Shown here piece after piece: positions 25,353 through 39,350 of a DNA stretch of 64,000 nt. The notes below the pieces were generated by a model that saw only the letters and a list, made by a program, of their open reading frames with translations, searched no databases and was not told the DNA's origin. The DNA lies in NCBI GenBank assembly GCA_947846985.1, contig CANTUZ010000006.1, positions 47,783,207 to 47,847,206 on the forward strand, in the 5' to 3' direction. The stretch is from Fratercula arctica. Its lineage: Eukaryota; Chordata; Aves; Charadriiformes; Alcidae. Made by a program: the position numbers and the translations under genes. Within the stretch, counting starts at the first letter, position 1, and each line of letters starts with the position of its first letter.

Positions 25353-25406
25353 GCTTGTGAAGCCCACGGTGTTTTCTGATGCCACGACTTGAGCAAAGAA
25401 AGAGTC
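25353..25406 (-). other. SPATA16: SPATA16 exon 2, 5' portion (probable 5' UTR) with splice acceptor
   Basis: A strong acceptor lies just upstream on the minus strand: a pyrimidine tract TTTTCTACATCTTCTCC, then TAG at 25409-25407, so the exon begins at 25406. The 54 bases from there to the chosen ATG are in frame and free of stops (they would read DSFFAQVVASENTVGFTS). They are probably 5' UTR, because the human protein starts at the equivalent of the chosen ATG, but the sequence alone does not exclude an N-terminal extension encoded partly in exon 1. Confidence 0.75.
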
Positions 25407-28400
25407 CTAGGAGAAGATGTAGAAAAGTTAAGAATACTCAAATGTTGCCAAGCCAAAAAAAGCACATGAAAGCTTTCTCCACCAGGCATGTTGTAGGCAC
25501 CATTATGAGAGAAAACTCTTCAATAGTTAGTACACAGAATATCAGACTCGCTGTGATTACTTTCCTGTGTAAAAGTTCAAGGCACCTTAAATATTTCTGA
25601 TAGCTCTTGATAATGGATGTTTGTTCATGTAAAGTAATGCCAGTTTGTTATATCTGCAAAAAGAAGGGAAAAATCCACCTCATAATCAAAAGAAAAACAA
25701 CCCAAGGCCCGTGACTGATTGACTCGCATTGTATGTTGTTACGGGGTGCAAAAAAAATCACCGTGGGCTGATTTTTGAGAGGTGGTAAGTACAGTGAGTG
25801 GGGTCAGAGAGGGGTGTTCAAAAATCAGGCAGAGTGGATGTTTCCCAGAGGGGCACAAGCTCCAAGTGGGGTCCTCGCTCCAGCTGCATTTGAGCAAAAT
25901 TCAGATACAGATTTGGGTCTCAAAGCCATTTCTTACTGAACCATCTGCAAATGACATGAGTCAACCCTCCCCCGGTAGTTAACAGCCTAATTCTCAGTTC
26001 AGGGAGCCGCTAGTGGATCCAAACTGGTACAAGAAGGTGCCGAATCAAGTTCATAAGCCTCCTCTCAACACCAGTTCCTGTACAATAGCAACTTGAGCTG
26101 CATTGTAAACCGATAATTGTGCTCAGATTCAATGGAAATGTTGATTTTTTTCATCTGCCCCTGCTGACTTCACAGTGAAAAGGTGGAAGGCAGAGGTAAT
26201 TTTCTTCTCAGGTTTCCCGTCAATTATGAAAAGTTTAATTGTAAATAGCTGTAATGATGACTGTCTTTCAGAATGGTTTGTTAAGCATAAACACTCAGCC
26301 TTAAACCTTGCGTTATTGTTTAACAGACCTCCACACGTTTAGTGCCAGTATGATGTACGCAACTGAGAGGTACAGATTGTGCAGAGGGAAGATACATAAC
26401 AAATGCATTTCTGTTTGGCCAGAAATGGATTTTAAACAATAAGCAGCTTGTTGAGTTTTAGCGAGGGCTCTACAGCACGCACTACTGCACTTGTAAAAGC
26501 TGCTGGAATGTGTCCTGGGTGCTGTGGTACCATGAACCTTTACTGTTTAGCACAATGGGCATCAGGCAACGGGCAGGAATTCATAGAAAGGGATAAAGGG
26601 AAGAGGCGACGGGATTTTAGGCCATATGAGAAGCTGATGTGGAATTTTAATGTAAACAGGTTTTCAAATCTTTGTCAGGTTTCGCCCCCCCCTCCCCTGG
26701 CTAAGCCAGGTTGCAGCCAGGGCTGTCACCAGCCCTGAAGCAGGGAACTTGTTGGTTTTTGACATTTGTTCGCAACCTCCAGGCTGAAAACTTTACTGTG
26801 GCAGAACTGCCTGTGGAGAAACTTATTCCTCCTTCCACGACCGCACGAGAAGAGTGAGAGGTGAGGGAATAATTGTGTGATTTATAGTAATTTCAGCAGA
26901 CTTTTTTCAGCAATGTGCTGAGCAATCACAACTCCTACTGAGTTCAATGAGGATGGAAAACCACTGGCCCTTCCCAGATAGTGCTCCGCACTTGTCAGAA
27001 TAGAGCTCAAAGGAATCATATTTATAGCAAGCTATTTTGAATGGCAGCAGTAAAGCAGCTGGAAAAAGCTAATGTACTTGCATCTGGCAGCAATTTTACC
27101 TGTTTGTAAGACATTCAATCCCTTTTTAAAACAAACCATAGCATAGTCTAAAGATTGGAAGCCGCGTTTTCCAGTGCTGGCTTCAGCACTAGGTAATTTA
27201 GGAAATTATGATTTATCTTCGCTGTGCAGCAGAGCAGAGATGCTCCAGCCAGCCCCAGCTGAGGGGATGAGCCTGATCATCCTGGTGCCATGTCATGCCA
27301 ACATAACGGTCACATATGGGACCTGTGATGGACCTCCATGTGGCCCCGCAGTATTCGGCTATCTGAGGTTCTGGAGGGGGGGGAACAGAGGACTTTCACA
27401 GCCTCGTGGGTGGGCTGTTCACTGACGGTCCTGTAGAACTCCTGAAAATGAGATTTAAGTGCCTACGTCAGATACAAGTTTGCAGGAATTTTCCCCTGAG
27501 CAGCCATATAACACCGAGGAGCCCTCAAGGAAAATTCATGGACTCTTCTCCTCACCAGAAAACCCACAAAGGCAAAGCCCTGTATCTGATGGGGGGTTGA
27601 TACCAGCATGAATGGAAAATTGGCTGGACCAAACTGTTTGCCGTGAGACTGTCTTAAGAAATATAAAGTAATTTGCCATGGAATAAAAAGAAAGCAGAGC
27701 ATAAACTGTGAAATACGGATGAATAATTCTTTAATCACTCACAGATATTTTTCTGGTAGACCAGCACCTGAAATGATCTTTGCTGTATCAAGTGGATTTC
27801 CACTGCTCCTATTGTATTTTTAGGTATTCAAGCTGATTAACATGACTTTGGGTTGTGCAATGGAAGCACGTTATAACTCAGGCAGGCTCACTTTAATCAC
27901 TGCCTCAATAAAAAGACACTTCCAGGGAAAAGCTTTTAGAAAATCATTATCTTTGTCAGTTAAGTGTTTTCCTGAGACTTTGGTTAAAATGTCTGGTTTT
28001 TATTTTGGAAGCGTTTACTGTAAAATGCTTCTAATGAATCACTATGCAGGGGAATATAGATAGACAATTTAGCACTATAGTCAGAAGGAAACTACTCTAA
28101 ATTTGTGAGCTCTCAGGAATGATCTTTCTGATTAGTCATAAGCAAGTTCAGCTTTCTGCATATTTGAGGGTTCAGCTTTGCCAAGAGACCTCTGTCCATG
28201 GCACTGCCAGCCGCTACAGCGAAGTATTTTGTTGGATCTGTTGGTAAGGAAACCACATCTCTCCACATGGAGAGGGTTACATGAAAAAAAATATAAACGC
28301 AAAGAAACATAAGATCATTTATCTTTTAAAATCTTCCAGTTTTTGTCTGTTGATTTCCCAAGGTAATCCTTCTTGAGGAGAGTGGCCTGCCTACTAGATA

Positions 28401-31400
28401 ACATAAACTTCCTTATGTGCATGATCTTATGAACCCTTTTACTTACGCTTTTGTTCTGTATCTAGTTTGATTCTGCTTTCAACACCTTCTCCTATTATCT
28501 CACATCAGATTAGAGAAGAACCTGCTGATAAATCACACTGGCAATTCAGCTGGCACCTAGTTGTTAAATTCCTTGCCAGTTCTTTGATGAACCCTTTTTT
28601 CTTCACAATTTGAACTTTGATTTCAACCAAAAAAGCTGCTGCCCTTACGGTTGTGAAGTAAAACCTTTCTAAACACCAAAGACTGCAGTGCTATCCTCCC
28701 AAATCTGCATATAGCAAGGCAGAACCACTGGGCTACATTCAGCACTGATTTAAGTGGAGGGACAGGAGAGAGAAATTTCTTCTAGTAGTTCTCAGAGGGG
28801 ATTAAGCTGCCTTGAAACGGAACCATCACATTGTCATTACAAGCTCTTTGAGACGTGAATTCTGTAGGGCTGCGCTTCAGGAAAACTTCTGTCTCCCAAT
28901 TTCGGTTAAAATCTTTCAGTAGCCAGCACAAGTCGCTGTTTCTGAGGATCACAGCTGCCTTTTATGGCAGAGGCCGTGGAGAAAGAAGCAAAACCAAGGA
29001 GCGGTTCCTCAGTGCTGGCCTGCTGGATCGTAGGCTTTCATGGTTTGGAGGTCTAGGGGGACAGTATGGCAGCTAGGAAGCAGAAAGGGGACTTGGTGAT
29101 TATTTTTCTTACTGTGAACCAGGTCCCTTACACTGGCCATGCGACAGCAGTCCAAGTGGACCCGTGCTCTGACATGGTATGTGCCCCATGAATGCTTTGC
29201 TAAAACTCAAAGACAAATTATGCATCAGATTTGGAGAGAGTAATAATTCTCCCTCTCCCCACCCCCATCGGAACTGGCAGAGATTTCTGTTGTCACTGTT
29301 TTGTTTTATTTCCACTTCCTCTGCAGCATAAGGTACAAGCTGCCTCGTTCAGGATGGTCTGGCTGTACCTCATCTGCTGTCCCAGAAGCTCTAGTCATTA
29401 GTGGTCCATCTGTATTTTGTGCTCTCTGCTGTGAATGTTCAATGCTGCACGGTTTCTAGAGGATAACATCACAACATTTTTCAGCCAGAGCATGACTGTA
29501 TCTGCAACGCGCACGCATTTTGTGCAAAGACGCTCCATCTGTCTTTCAGTGAGCCCACTTGGGTACCAGCAGCCACATCATTGTGTTAGCCTGGTACCCC
29601 ACCATGGCTAATTCACCCTGCTAGAAGATACGTATAATGACAACGGTCGTATTGGTATACTACTCAGACAGTGATGGGACTTTCTGGAAAAGTTATAGGA
29701 ACTGAACTCTTTCATCTATAATAGTCTTTTTCTCCCAGAAGGCCATTTGAAATCACAGGGCAGTCATCTGTTACAGTTCATTTCAGTGCAAATGTTGGAA
29801 CAGGCGAAACTGCATCCAAAACTATGGAGCAAGTCTAAGAAAATTATACCACTGGTACTTGTACAAGTGTTATCCCACTCCTTCAATGTCCTCTAGTGCA
29901 GACAGAGAAATATAGTACTATAAAAAACACATCCAAAGCCCCACAACAGATAGGTCATTAGCTGCCCTCCTCTATAATAATTTCACTTATATTGAATTCC
30001 AGATATCCTGATCCATCTCTAAGGTGAGGATGCTCCAGTTTTATCACTTAAAAATGAAGCAAGATTTATCTGTATTAGATTTACAGACGGACTTTCTGAA
30101 TGAGCATGTGCACCGACAACAGCTATGCTGAGATCTGAGCTGGAGATTTTTCCAGTCCATCTTTCAGCGGGATGACTTTTTAAGCACTTCCTTTACTGCT
30201 GAATACCACAAAGGCTCAGACAATCTATTGATGACGAAGGTCAGCACCTTCTTAGCAGCCCATAAAGTGAGTCTCTCACAATCAGGTTTCAGACTTTTTA
30301 AGATTCTAGCCATTTCTTTAGGCAATGAAGCAACCTAGTTCTTTTATCTTGCTATTTTTATTGTTTGAAAGCCTGAGTCACATCTGATCTTTTTTATTTT
30401 TAGTTTCCTTTTGGGGGGAAAGAAAAAAAAACACCTTAATGTATCTTTTTTTGTTCGGTACTCTTATTTCTTTGTGATAGACATAAGTAATGGCTCATTC
30501 AGTGCAAAATCAGAACTCCTTACATTTTTCTTGCTGTGATAAGGGCACACTTGCCATTATTACAGCCGCATTGTCCACATTGCTGCAGTAAAGGTTTTGT
30601 CAGCACTTCCACTCTAAATACTGTTTTCACTCACCGTATTTAACCTGTTTATATATAAAAAAAAATAATAAACTGGGCTCTGGGCTGAAATTTGGCAAGG
30701 GTAATTGTGGTTTTTTTCATAGTAGTTTGCAGGGTTTTAACCATATTATCCTAATTGCTCTTTGAAGCTGAAACTCACATATTAATTGTTTATGTGGTGC
30801 TGAGTACAACAAAGCACTAATCTCATTAGGCTATAGACATAAGAGAAATATTAAGCTGTATTATAATTATGGTTCACAGCTATCAGATAGCTAGTTCACT
30901 AGGCACTCATCTGCAAAGAAGTAAGCTTAGGCTTACCGTTCTTCAAAGTACCACAAATCCAATTCCTTCTGTTACTCACAATAGCTTACGGAACTTAACT
31001 AAAGTTGAAGGTAAATATGACAGAAACAGAATGCAAGAAACAAATCCCGGTTAAAATCCGTAAAGTGTCTTTAAGGATAATGTGCAAAAAGAGATAGGAA
31101 GTACAATTAAAATAATCAAGAGAAGTTTTTCACAAGGTACGTTAATAAAGTCGTTGCCTTCTGGAGCAGCGCTTAAATGCAGAAAGGAAAGGATGGCGTG
31201 AAGATCACTGTCATGTGTCCAGGAATCCAAACGCTTTCTATGAAATAGTTGGGCACTGATTGGGGAAAAAAAGGAAAAGAGATAAATCCCTCTTCCCACT
31301 AGCTTTGGCTAGTCTTGACTAGTAATGGGATCTGCTTCCTCCCTCTCCTGAATCTTTTCCCTTCTTCACTCTATGTTTTGTCTGTCCTATCTTTCATGCC

Positions 31401-32883
31401 GGCATTTCTTGCAGTAAGGCTATAGACAGCCATGGGCCTGTAGAGAGAGCCTGAGTGATTTAAGAGGCTGCTTCTCCCGGCTGGTCAATGCTGCCCTTCT
31501 CTTCTACTGCTGCAGCTCCTAGTGCATTTCCGTGCAAATCAAACAAGTTTAGGGTAAACAGATTCACAGGAGTGCCTGGAATCTGAGCTAATCCATTCGA
31601 TCAGGCACTGAAGCAGGCTGGAAATACACACCGTGAGCCAGGAGTACCCAGTATGTCAGCCATGGGAGAGGAAGGAAGGAGAGGGGGATAGGCAGAACTG
31701 GGGAATTTCTTCTCTCTCTGTCTTTTCCAGCGAAAGCCCATCATATATATTTCTTCGGTTTGCTGGCTTAGCCGGGACTGCATGCTTTGGCACATGGCTG
31801 CCAAGCTCTAACCAGCATTATGGCAATTTTTTTTAAGCTTTGAGGTAGCGTCTTAAAGGATTATAGCAGTCACTGAATTGTGTGAGCCAATCTCACAAGG
31901 CAACTAAAACAAAGCTCTTAATATTTTCTGTTTCTCTGGGGCTTCTCCCCCTCCATGTATTCTTTAAAGTATTATTTTAAAAATGTATCTTATTGAGTAT
32001 CACAGCAAAAGTTAACTGCCAACAATTTAACACAAAATTAGGCACCTCAATTAACTGTTTATTGCTGTAGAGACGCACAAGGATCCTATTGACAAGTTAC
32101 TTGAATAAAATTGGAGCTGTAAAAGGACAATAGGCTAAAAACTACAATTATAAATCAAAAACAAGAAGGAACCAGAATTCCCCCCAGCAGTATATCTCAG
32201 GACAGTGAGGCAAAGCAAATACAGAAAGGAGGCATCGGTGATCAGAACCTGGAAGAAGGAAAAGGAAGATTCAGTACGTGGCAAGGGCTCAGGATGTGTG
32301 GTTGGCAACTAGTGCGACTGAGGAAAAATGAAGAGAGAGAAACTGAGGATGTTTTCTGCATACGTTTTTTTTTTAGGCAGGGTGTAACTGTCTTCCTTAC
32401 GCTCCCTCCTAGTGAAATGCTTCCTCTAAAAGTGTGGGAGAAAAATACTGAGAGACAGAAGAGACAGCAGGGAAAGCATTTCAGCTCTGCGTAATGATGT
32501 CATCCTATTAGCACAAAGCCCTGCATTGTCAATTAGGAAAAAAAGGTCAACGCTGTGTCTGACGGGGATGTGAAGCCTGGCCAGCCTTCCTTGATTGGAT
32601 TCAGCAGCTCAGCACTGCGGGAGCACAGCAGTTCATTTTCATAGCTAAAGGGCCACTGAGAGGAAAGAGGGAGAGAAAACGGAAATTTTGAAATGGCAAA
32701 GGTGTCTACAGCAGGCTCCCGAAAAGTGGAGTTGTGAGAACAAGTAATTCTTCTGTGCGAGGAACAAGGATGTGTGTGTGTGCCTAAGGTATAAACAGAC
32801 CAGTGAGCTTAGGGTAATCTCTAAATGAAAAGGAATGCAAAGATTGGTCCTACAACTGAGACATTGTGCTGAAAAAGCTTGAG

Positions 32884-32936
32884 GGTTTTGTGGTTTTTTT
32901 TGTTTGTTTGTTTGGTTTTTTTGGTTTTTTTTTGTA
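32884..32936. repeat. T/G-rich low-complexity tract
   Basis: T runs separated by GG or single G, with the core TTTGTTTGTTTGTTTGG. Same class as the block near 8.7 kb; simple sequence. Confidence 0.85.
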
Positions 32937-35863
32937 CTGCAATATTTCCTAATTCTGTTGGGAAGACAAGAAAGCAATTTTTGAAGAGATTACAAAGCAA
33001 ACGTCCAAGTGTCCTACTTGCTCTCGCTCTGAAGGAGATGAAGAACTATTGATTTTCTGAAAAGATTGCTTTGAAATGGTGGGAGCTGAGTACTTCTAAA
33101 GAACAAGTGCAGAGGGGCAAAGTTTGGTTTAGGAGGGTTGCCGCAGATGGTGCTGTGGGCTTGATTAGATCTGCCAACGTGCTATTAAGAGGTCTGCATC
33201 TCAAAACTGCTCTGGGCAGCCCTGTTTCCAGGATGAGGCAGGAATTCAATGAGAGCTCAGAGTACAGAGAGAGCTCTCTTTCACTTCACAACATAATCAC
33301 ATTCCTATGGGGCCAGACCCTAGGAAAGCCCAAACCTAAAGGAGACGTTTGCAGACCTATAACGACTTCCATTAGCTATTGTGCAGTACACAAAACATAC
33401 CAGCCCTCAGATCCACAGCAAAGAGGGTGCCTGACACCGTGCCCTGGCACCGAGATCAAAACACATAGCAAGAGAGATGTGGATACAGATCCCTTTCTTG
33501 CTCTAGCTATACCAGACAAACAGGTTACCATGATCAAACCCAACCCCAGCTGCTGGTCAGCATCCCAGGATGGGTGTCCCTTTACTGTCCCCTCAGTTCT
33601 GCTCATTAACTCATGTTCGTTGGAAAGAGATGTATTGGATGATATCTACATCTTAGCTGTTGATATTTCTGTTCACCAAATGCAAAACTCCACCGCTACC
33701 TCTTGTGATGTTTTATATGGTAAAACGTTAGCTGCGGCACTCAAGCTCCTTACGAGGACCACCCCATTTGAACAACTTTGGTAGTGATCCTTCCTTTCCC
33801 TGGCACTAATTATGTAACTAGAACGCAGCCGGGGTGTACAGAAACTTGGCAAATCAGTGCTGGAACTTCATAGATGACCAGTTTTATTGGACATTTAGTA
33901 AAAAATCTAGTATCTTTGTGTGCCTAATTCTTTGCTCTAGTGCTAACACAAGAAAGCTCCCCAAATCAAAGTCAACCGAAAGGAGCAACAGGGAGAAAAG
34001 GAAGGCATGAGAATGGGAAAAAGAAGAAAAGGAAGTCACCAAGTAGGGAGAAACTAAGAAAAGGCTTAAAAAGGCCATCATCTCAAGATACAAAGTGAAT
34101 TTTAGTAGTTCGAGGGCCTGGATTCCTTCAGAATGTCCTTCCATATTGCTCTGCTTCCTCGTAGGAGGAATCTCCCTAGATAGATGTCATTAGTGGAATT
34201 CCTTTTTCTCGTCTTTTGTTGTTGTGGCTTTTATTTCTTTGGTGCTGCTGTTCTTTATGACTGTTGTATCTGATTTCCAATGTAAGAGCAATAAATGGAA
34301 GAAAAAGTGTAAAACCAGTACACAACGCAGGGTGAGGGAACAAGGACCCATCAGCGGGTGCTGGCAAGTCCCTCCCGCTCTTCTCATAATAAGGATGCTC
34401 TTGCAGCAGGGGTGCATGGAGACCACAGCCTAAATGAGAAACGGGAAATCTTAAAGACCTAGTCCAGATCTGCCACTGGTATAAATCAACACTGATCTGT
34501 CTCAAAGATTTTAGCAAGTTTGGATAGATGGGAGCTGATGAACCTTTTGACTACAAATGGGTTCCTATGATCAGAAATTCATCTTTGTAAAGAAGACCAT
34601 GCAAGCAATATACCTCAGAAAAAAACCCTAAGTTCTCTTTTGCCAGTTTAGCTACTGAATTTCCATAACCCCAGCAGTACAATTTGTCTTGAAGCTTCTG
34701 CTCAAGTCACCCTTAAAGGCGGTATTGAAATTCTTCTGCTTGGGTTATGGCGGCTAATGAAGAGTCTGGTAACTGGTGGGAGGGCACTGAAGCATTCATG
34801 CATATGAAATCATGCGCACATCTATAACCTGAGATTTTTTCTGATGCCATGAAAAGAAACGTGGAAGTCCTGGTGCTTAATTGTCTCAAACTTCCAGAGC
34901 GGTTTCTAGATTCAAGTATCCCTGCAGTGAGTGATATTTATACAGGATGCTTACAAAAAAAACCCCAAACCAAACAAGGTGGAGAGGTTTGTTTCCAAAC
35001 CAACAAGGCTTTTTATTTACCTTCAACAAGCTGTCTTAACAACTACTGTTCACTGAAGGTAAGGGCTAACCTGGAACCTAGAGCTGGCTTTATTGAGTGG
35101 ATTATTTATACAGCAGTGGAAACTGTAGGGTGCACAGCAGCAAAAAGAGGGAGAAAACTTCTCTGGTGGCAGTAACACCTGTTGAAATAGTCAAAGCATC
35201 ATCATCAGGGACTAATCTGGCTTGGAGTCCACTTGATTAAAAATAAGAGACAATAATTTTCTTATGCCTCTGTAATTCAATTGAATAACTCGGTTAGTTA
35301 TCTAATACTACTTTGTCATACAGAATGATCTGTATGTTGAAAGCCCTGTTCAGGCATAAACTAATTAATTTTCATGGCAGGACCAGTCCTGTGAAGTGCT
35401 GTGCTTCTACAGCGTAAGAGAAATTGAGGAAGCACAATAACTCACAGGGTGAGGCTGAATTTCCCATTAGATATGTAATTAAATATTATGAGTCCTGCTG
35501 GGACGCAGAGATGTTAAGCAGAGATATTAAATGAGTTAGCCATAGCTGCGCGTTGGTCCCCTTGGCTCCCCATTCAGAGCACAATGGTGGCAGATATCAT
35601 CGACCCATCTTCTAGACTCCTTCATACCACTGCAGCTGCCTTACATGAATGGTATACCTCCAAGGGATTTCATCTTTGATACAGTATTTCTACAGTAATG
35701 CTAGTCAGGATGAGGCAAAATTCAGGGGTCAGAATATACGATGAAGTATTTGGATAGTTTATCTCTCCACCTCCTTACTTCACTAGCTGCTTTAGCAAAT
35801 GCTCAAGTTTTGCTCATTCCATTTCTCACAGTGTGGAATAATGAACTTTAAATATTCCTAGTC

Positions 35864-35864
<1 letters not shown>

Positions 35865-35895
<31 letters not shown>
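35865..35895. repeat. 31-base A homopolymer
   Basis: An uninterrupted run of 31 A. No AATAAA signal or recognisable retrocopy precedes it on the plus strand, so it is listed as simple sequence. Exact length is uncertain. Confidence 0.95.
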
Positions 35896-35899
<4 letters not shown>

Positions 35900-38800
35900 G
35901 AAAGATAAAAAACTTACATGACACCATGGACATGTGAGTAGTTTGAGAATTGTATCAATTAAAAAGGTATTTTAATACTTTCCAAAGTCATCGTTAGAAG
36001 CCTAGAATATTTAGAGTTTGGGTTTCTGGAGGTTTGGGGTTTTTTTAACCCATGTGTTACAGCTATGCAGTTCACCCTTAATTGCTTTGTAATTTGACGT
36101 GCAAGGGTTTAATAGTGGCAGCTGAAGCAAATGCAGTAGCAACTGAGAGCTAAAGCATGCACAGATGAGAGCTCCTGATGGGCAGAGCTTCAATTCAGCA
36201 CCTTTGTACAGGTAATGGACCTGTAGCATAAAAGTTAGCAGGAAAGAAAAGGCTGGGGAAAAGGATGGGCTGAAATAGCTCAGATTAACATTCAAGGCAG
36301 TTCTGTGACAGCTTTTAGTTTCTTAGTACGGCTTCTCATTTTAATGTCGTCTTTTACCTCGGTATCTTCATTTTTCAGTGAAGAGATTGCCTTTTGTGCA
36401 ATTATTTTAATCTCTGAAGGTTTATTATCTCTGTTGCGTTATTTTTGTCAATATGAATTTTGACCTTGAAGTACTGCGAGAACAGTAGGGAAATTTTTCT
36501 TCCTTCCCTTGATGAATAGAAAGGTACATGGCACAAGTTCTATAGGTACGAATTTCCCATTCAGGACGTGCGAGCCAACCTGGTCTTTGACGTGCTTCTG
36601 TGCAGCAACACAAATTTGTAAGAGCAATGATAGCCAAGGGAAATCCAGTGGCAGTTGTGAGCCACTGAAAAAAACAACAAAAAAAAAGTGATCCGGCAGT
36701 TGATTCTAACATGTTTTTGTTAATTTTATTAAATGAGTGGTTGGTTCCTGCCTTTATTTCCTATAAACTACACCGGGACTGCAGCCAGTGCTGTCACAGA
36801 CTAATGCTGATTCTGTAGTCCGTGCTTTTGTAACCTTTAAGTTATACTGCTCTAATGTTTTATTTTATGACCTTCCTGAGAAAATTCTGCAAAGCTCCAA
36901 TGGATGCAAGATATTGCAACCTGAATATTAACTTGTAATAAGGTGACCGCACATGTTACATCGGTTGAAAGAGAACTACATCGGTTCCTTTTGTCCAGTT
37001 GATTTTGCCCGGAGAAAGTTGAAGTGTTTGGTATGGCTACACCTGGGATGCAAACATCCTGTTACCAACTTTGCCACTAGTAGATATCTTTCAGGGTGTT
37101 CTCCTAGCTCTGAAATTCATATTTAAAGAGGAGCAGGGGTTTGCAATTGCTTTTGTGCCCTGAGTACAGGTCACTTTTGGCCAGTAACCGAATCTGTTGA
37201 GTTAACAGGCTATCGTACATTCAGACTTGGGAGGTGAATGATGGCGCTTTGCTTCTTTGTAACGTCGGTTACTCTAAATCTCCCTGGGAACTATTCTTCT
37301 GAAGTTCTTACAAGGTGGCTGTGAAAGACTGAGGGATGTGACTTATTCACGTTGGTTTTAAGTTACACGTGAAGCTTGTTTCAACGTTATTTAAAATTGT
37401 TTTTACCTAAGATCAACCTGTTCGTGAAAGAACTAACAAGAACCAAAGTGTCAGTTACCCTCTCCAGGCTTCAGGGTTAGGAACCAGGGTGAGGATGGTG
37501 GCAAATCTCTTTGGGATTACCAAAACCCGGGTTTAGCCAGAGCCCAGCTGCTGCAATTCATTCCTGTCACCCTCTGTATGTCATGAAAAGGGAAGCATAA
37601 AGGTGGGTATTGGAATTGCACCTTCCTCCAAATGTTCCTGCAAGCCACATAACAGACAAAACATTTTGAGGTGGCAGCCCACGAGTTTATCAGCTCCTGC
37701 CCAGGGGCATAAAATGTCTTTTTTAAATACCAGTAGCACAAAGATGCTCTCGCACACCTGTAAATCTAACTGTGAAGTATCTTTCCTCCTTTTTGGTGGT
37801 GTATTTTTTTCTTGACTGTTACTGTCTTAATGCTGACCAACCCTGGACTGTTCATTTAAAAAAAAAAAAAACAAACCAAAAAACCAGTATTTGCTGCTGT
37901 CAGAGTGACTCTGGTTTGCAGAAGACAGTAAATTCCAGGTTTTTCATTTGTGAGGCTAAGTAAAGCCATTAAAGCTTTAACCCTCAGCTATTCCCAGCAA
38001 GGCATCACTTCAGAGGATGCTGGAATTAAGCTAATAAATAAGTAGGGGGAAAAAAAAAAACCAAACCCCACACCAGAAAGCTAAAGGCAGGGACTTTGAG
38101 CCGGGCCTGCTTTGCATCCCGGCTTCTGTGAATTCCTGCTGCAGCTGCTCTTGCAGCTGCATTATTTTCAACATCAATCTGAGTGATGCTATGTAATAGC
38201 CTCGTTAACAGAGGGACTAAAGAGCTAACCGAATCCTAAAATCTTCCGACTTTCTATAAAATTTACATTCCGAAATACCATATTTAAGCTATTTTTCAAT
38301 GTTTGAATTTAAATGGGCACAATTAGAGTTGATTTTTATTTTGTTTTTCAACTGGTAGTTATTACATTGAGCAAGTATTCCTCGCGGTCACGGTCCTGCA
38401 AACACACACATGCAGCATCTTAATTTGATAGGAGTGAGTAGTCTCGCAGAGTCGCATAAGATTAGACATGCAAACAAGCAGCTACAGAGCCGGGGCTTCT
38501 TTTTATAATGAAGAAACGTGGAATGCAGCACAACATTTTACATCGAATTGTCTGCATATTCTTTCAAAACAGCAATGGTACGTGGAGTTTCCTCGTTGCT
38601 GGCCTTACTTGCCATCTCAATCAGCTGGTAAAAGCCCTGATGACTTTGTCAGAGCCAAGATAAACCAACGCAAAACACTTTAAAAGACTCACTTTTACAT
38701 GTGTCCGGAGATTGCCCAGAAAAGTTTGTCTGTGGTCACATTTGAATGCTATTTACCAAGGTATTTCATCTATATTTCCTAAATAGTTTTTCAAGCTTAG

Positions 38801-39318
38801 GTATGGACATCCTGGTGATACCAGTAATTTGCACAGATATACCTAATGACCATTTAAGGATTAGGCACCATAAAGGGAATGTATGTAGTAAAATACTTAA
38901 TGTATTGATTCTAATGTAATGCATGGTGGTATTATAATTCCTGAAACCAGAGTAAGTGCAGAATGAGCAGTATGGCCACCCTGAAATACAGCAGACCTCG
39001 TCTTATTCCGCAGGCTGCTTACAACTCGGCTTCAAGAGAGTACGCAATTAGATGACAATCTCAATGGTTTTTTTAAATAATTTCTCTAGCCCTCCTGGCT
39101 GGAGGAAAAAAGCTTGGAAATATAGCTCAAGTATCATGTAAAGGCTCAGGAAATAAAGGGAAAGAAATCAAAGAATGTATTTGTTAAAAAAAAAAATATA
39201 CCATTTTTATCTAGATGGATGTTCCTGGTTGCCTGCCTGAGGATATTTAGTGTTTAAGGTTAACAATATTGAATGGCAGAGGGATGTTTTTATTGGTTAG
39301 GTACTGTGCTAAGAGCAA

Positions 39319-39322
<4 letters not shown>

Positions 39323-39345
<23 letters not shown>
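39323..39345. repeat. 23-base T run
   Basis: Twenty-three consecutive T in the region 5' of SPATA16 exon 2. No associated insert recognised. Confidence 0.9.

Positions 39346-39350
<5 letters not shown>

Noticed and set aside
25052..25392. Plus-strand ORFs of 66-107 codons rich in Phe, Leu and Ser
   Set aside because: They are antisense readings of the Lys/Arg/Glu-rich SPATA16 exon 2; the conserved coding sense is the minus strand.
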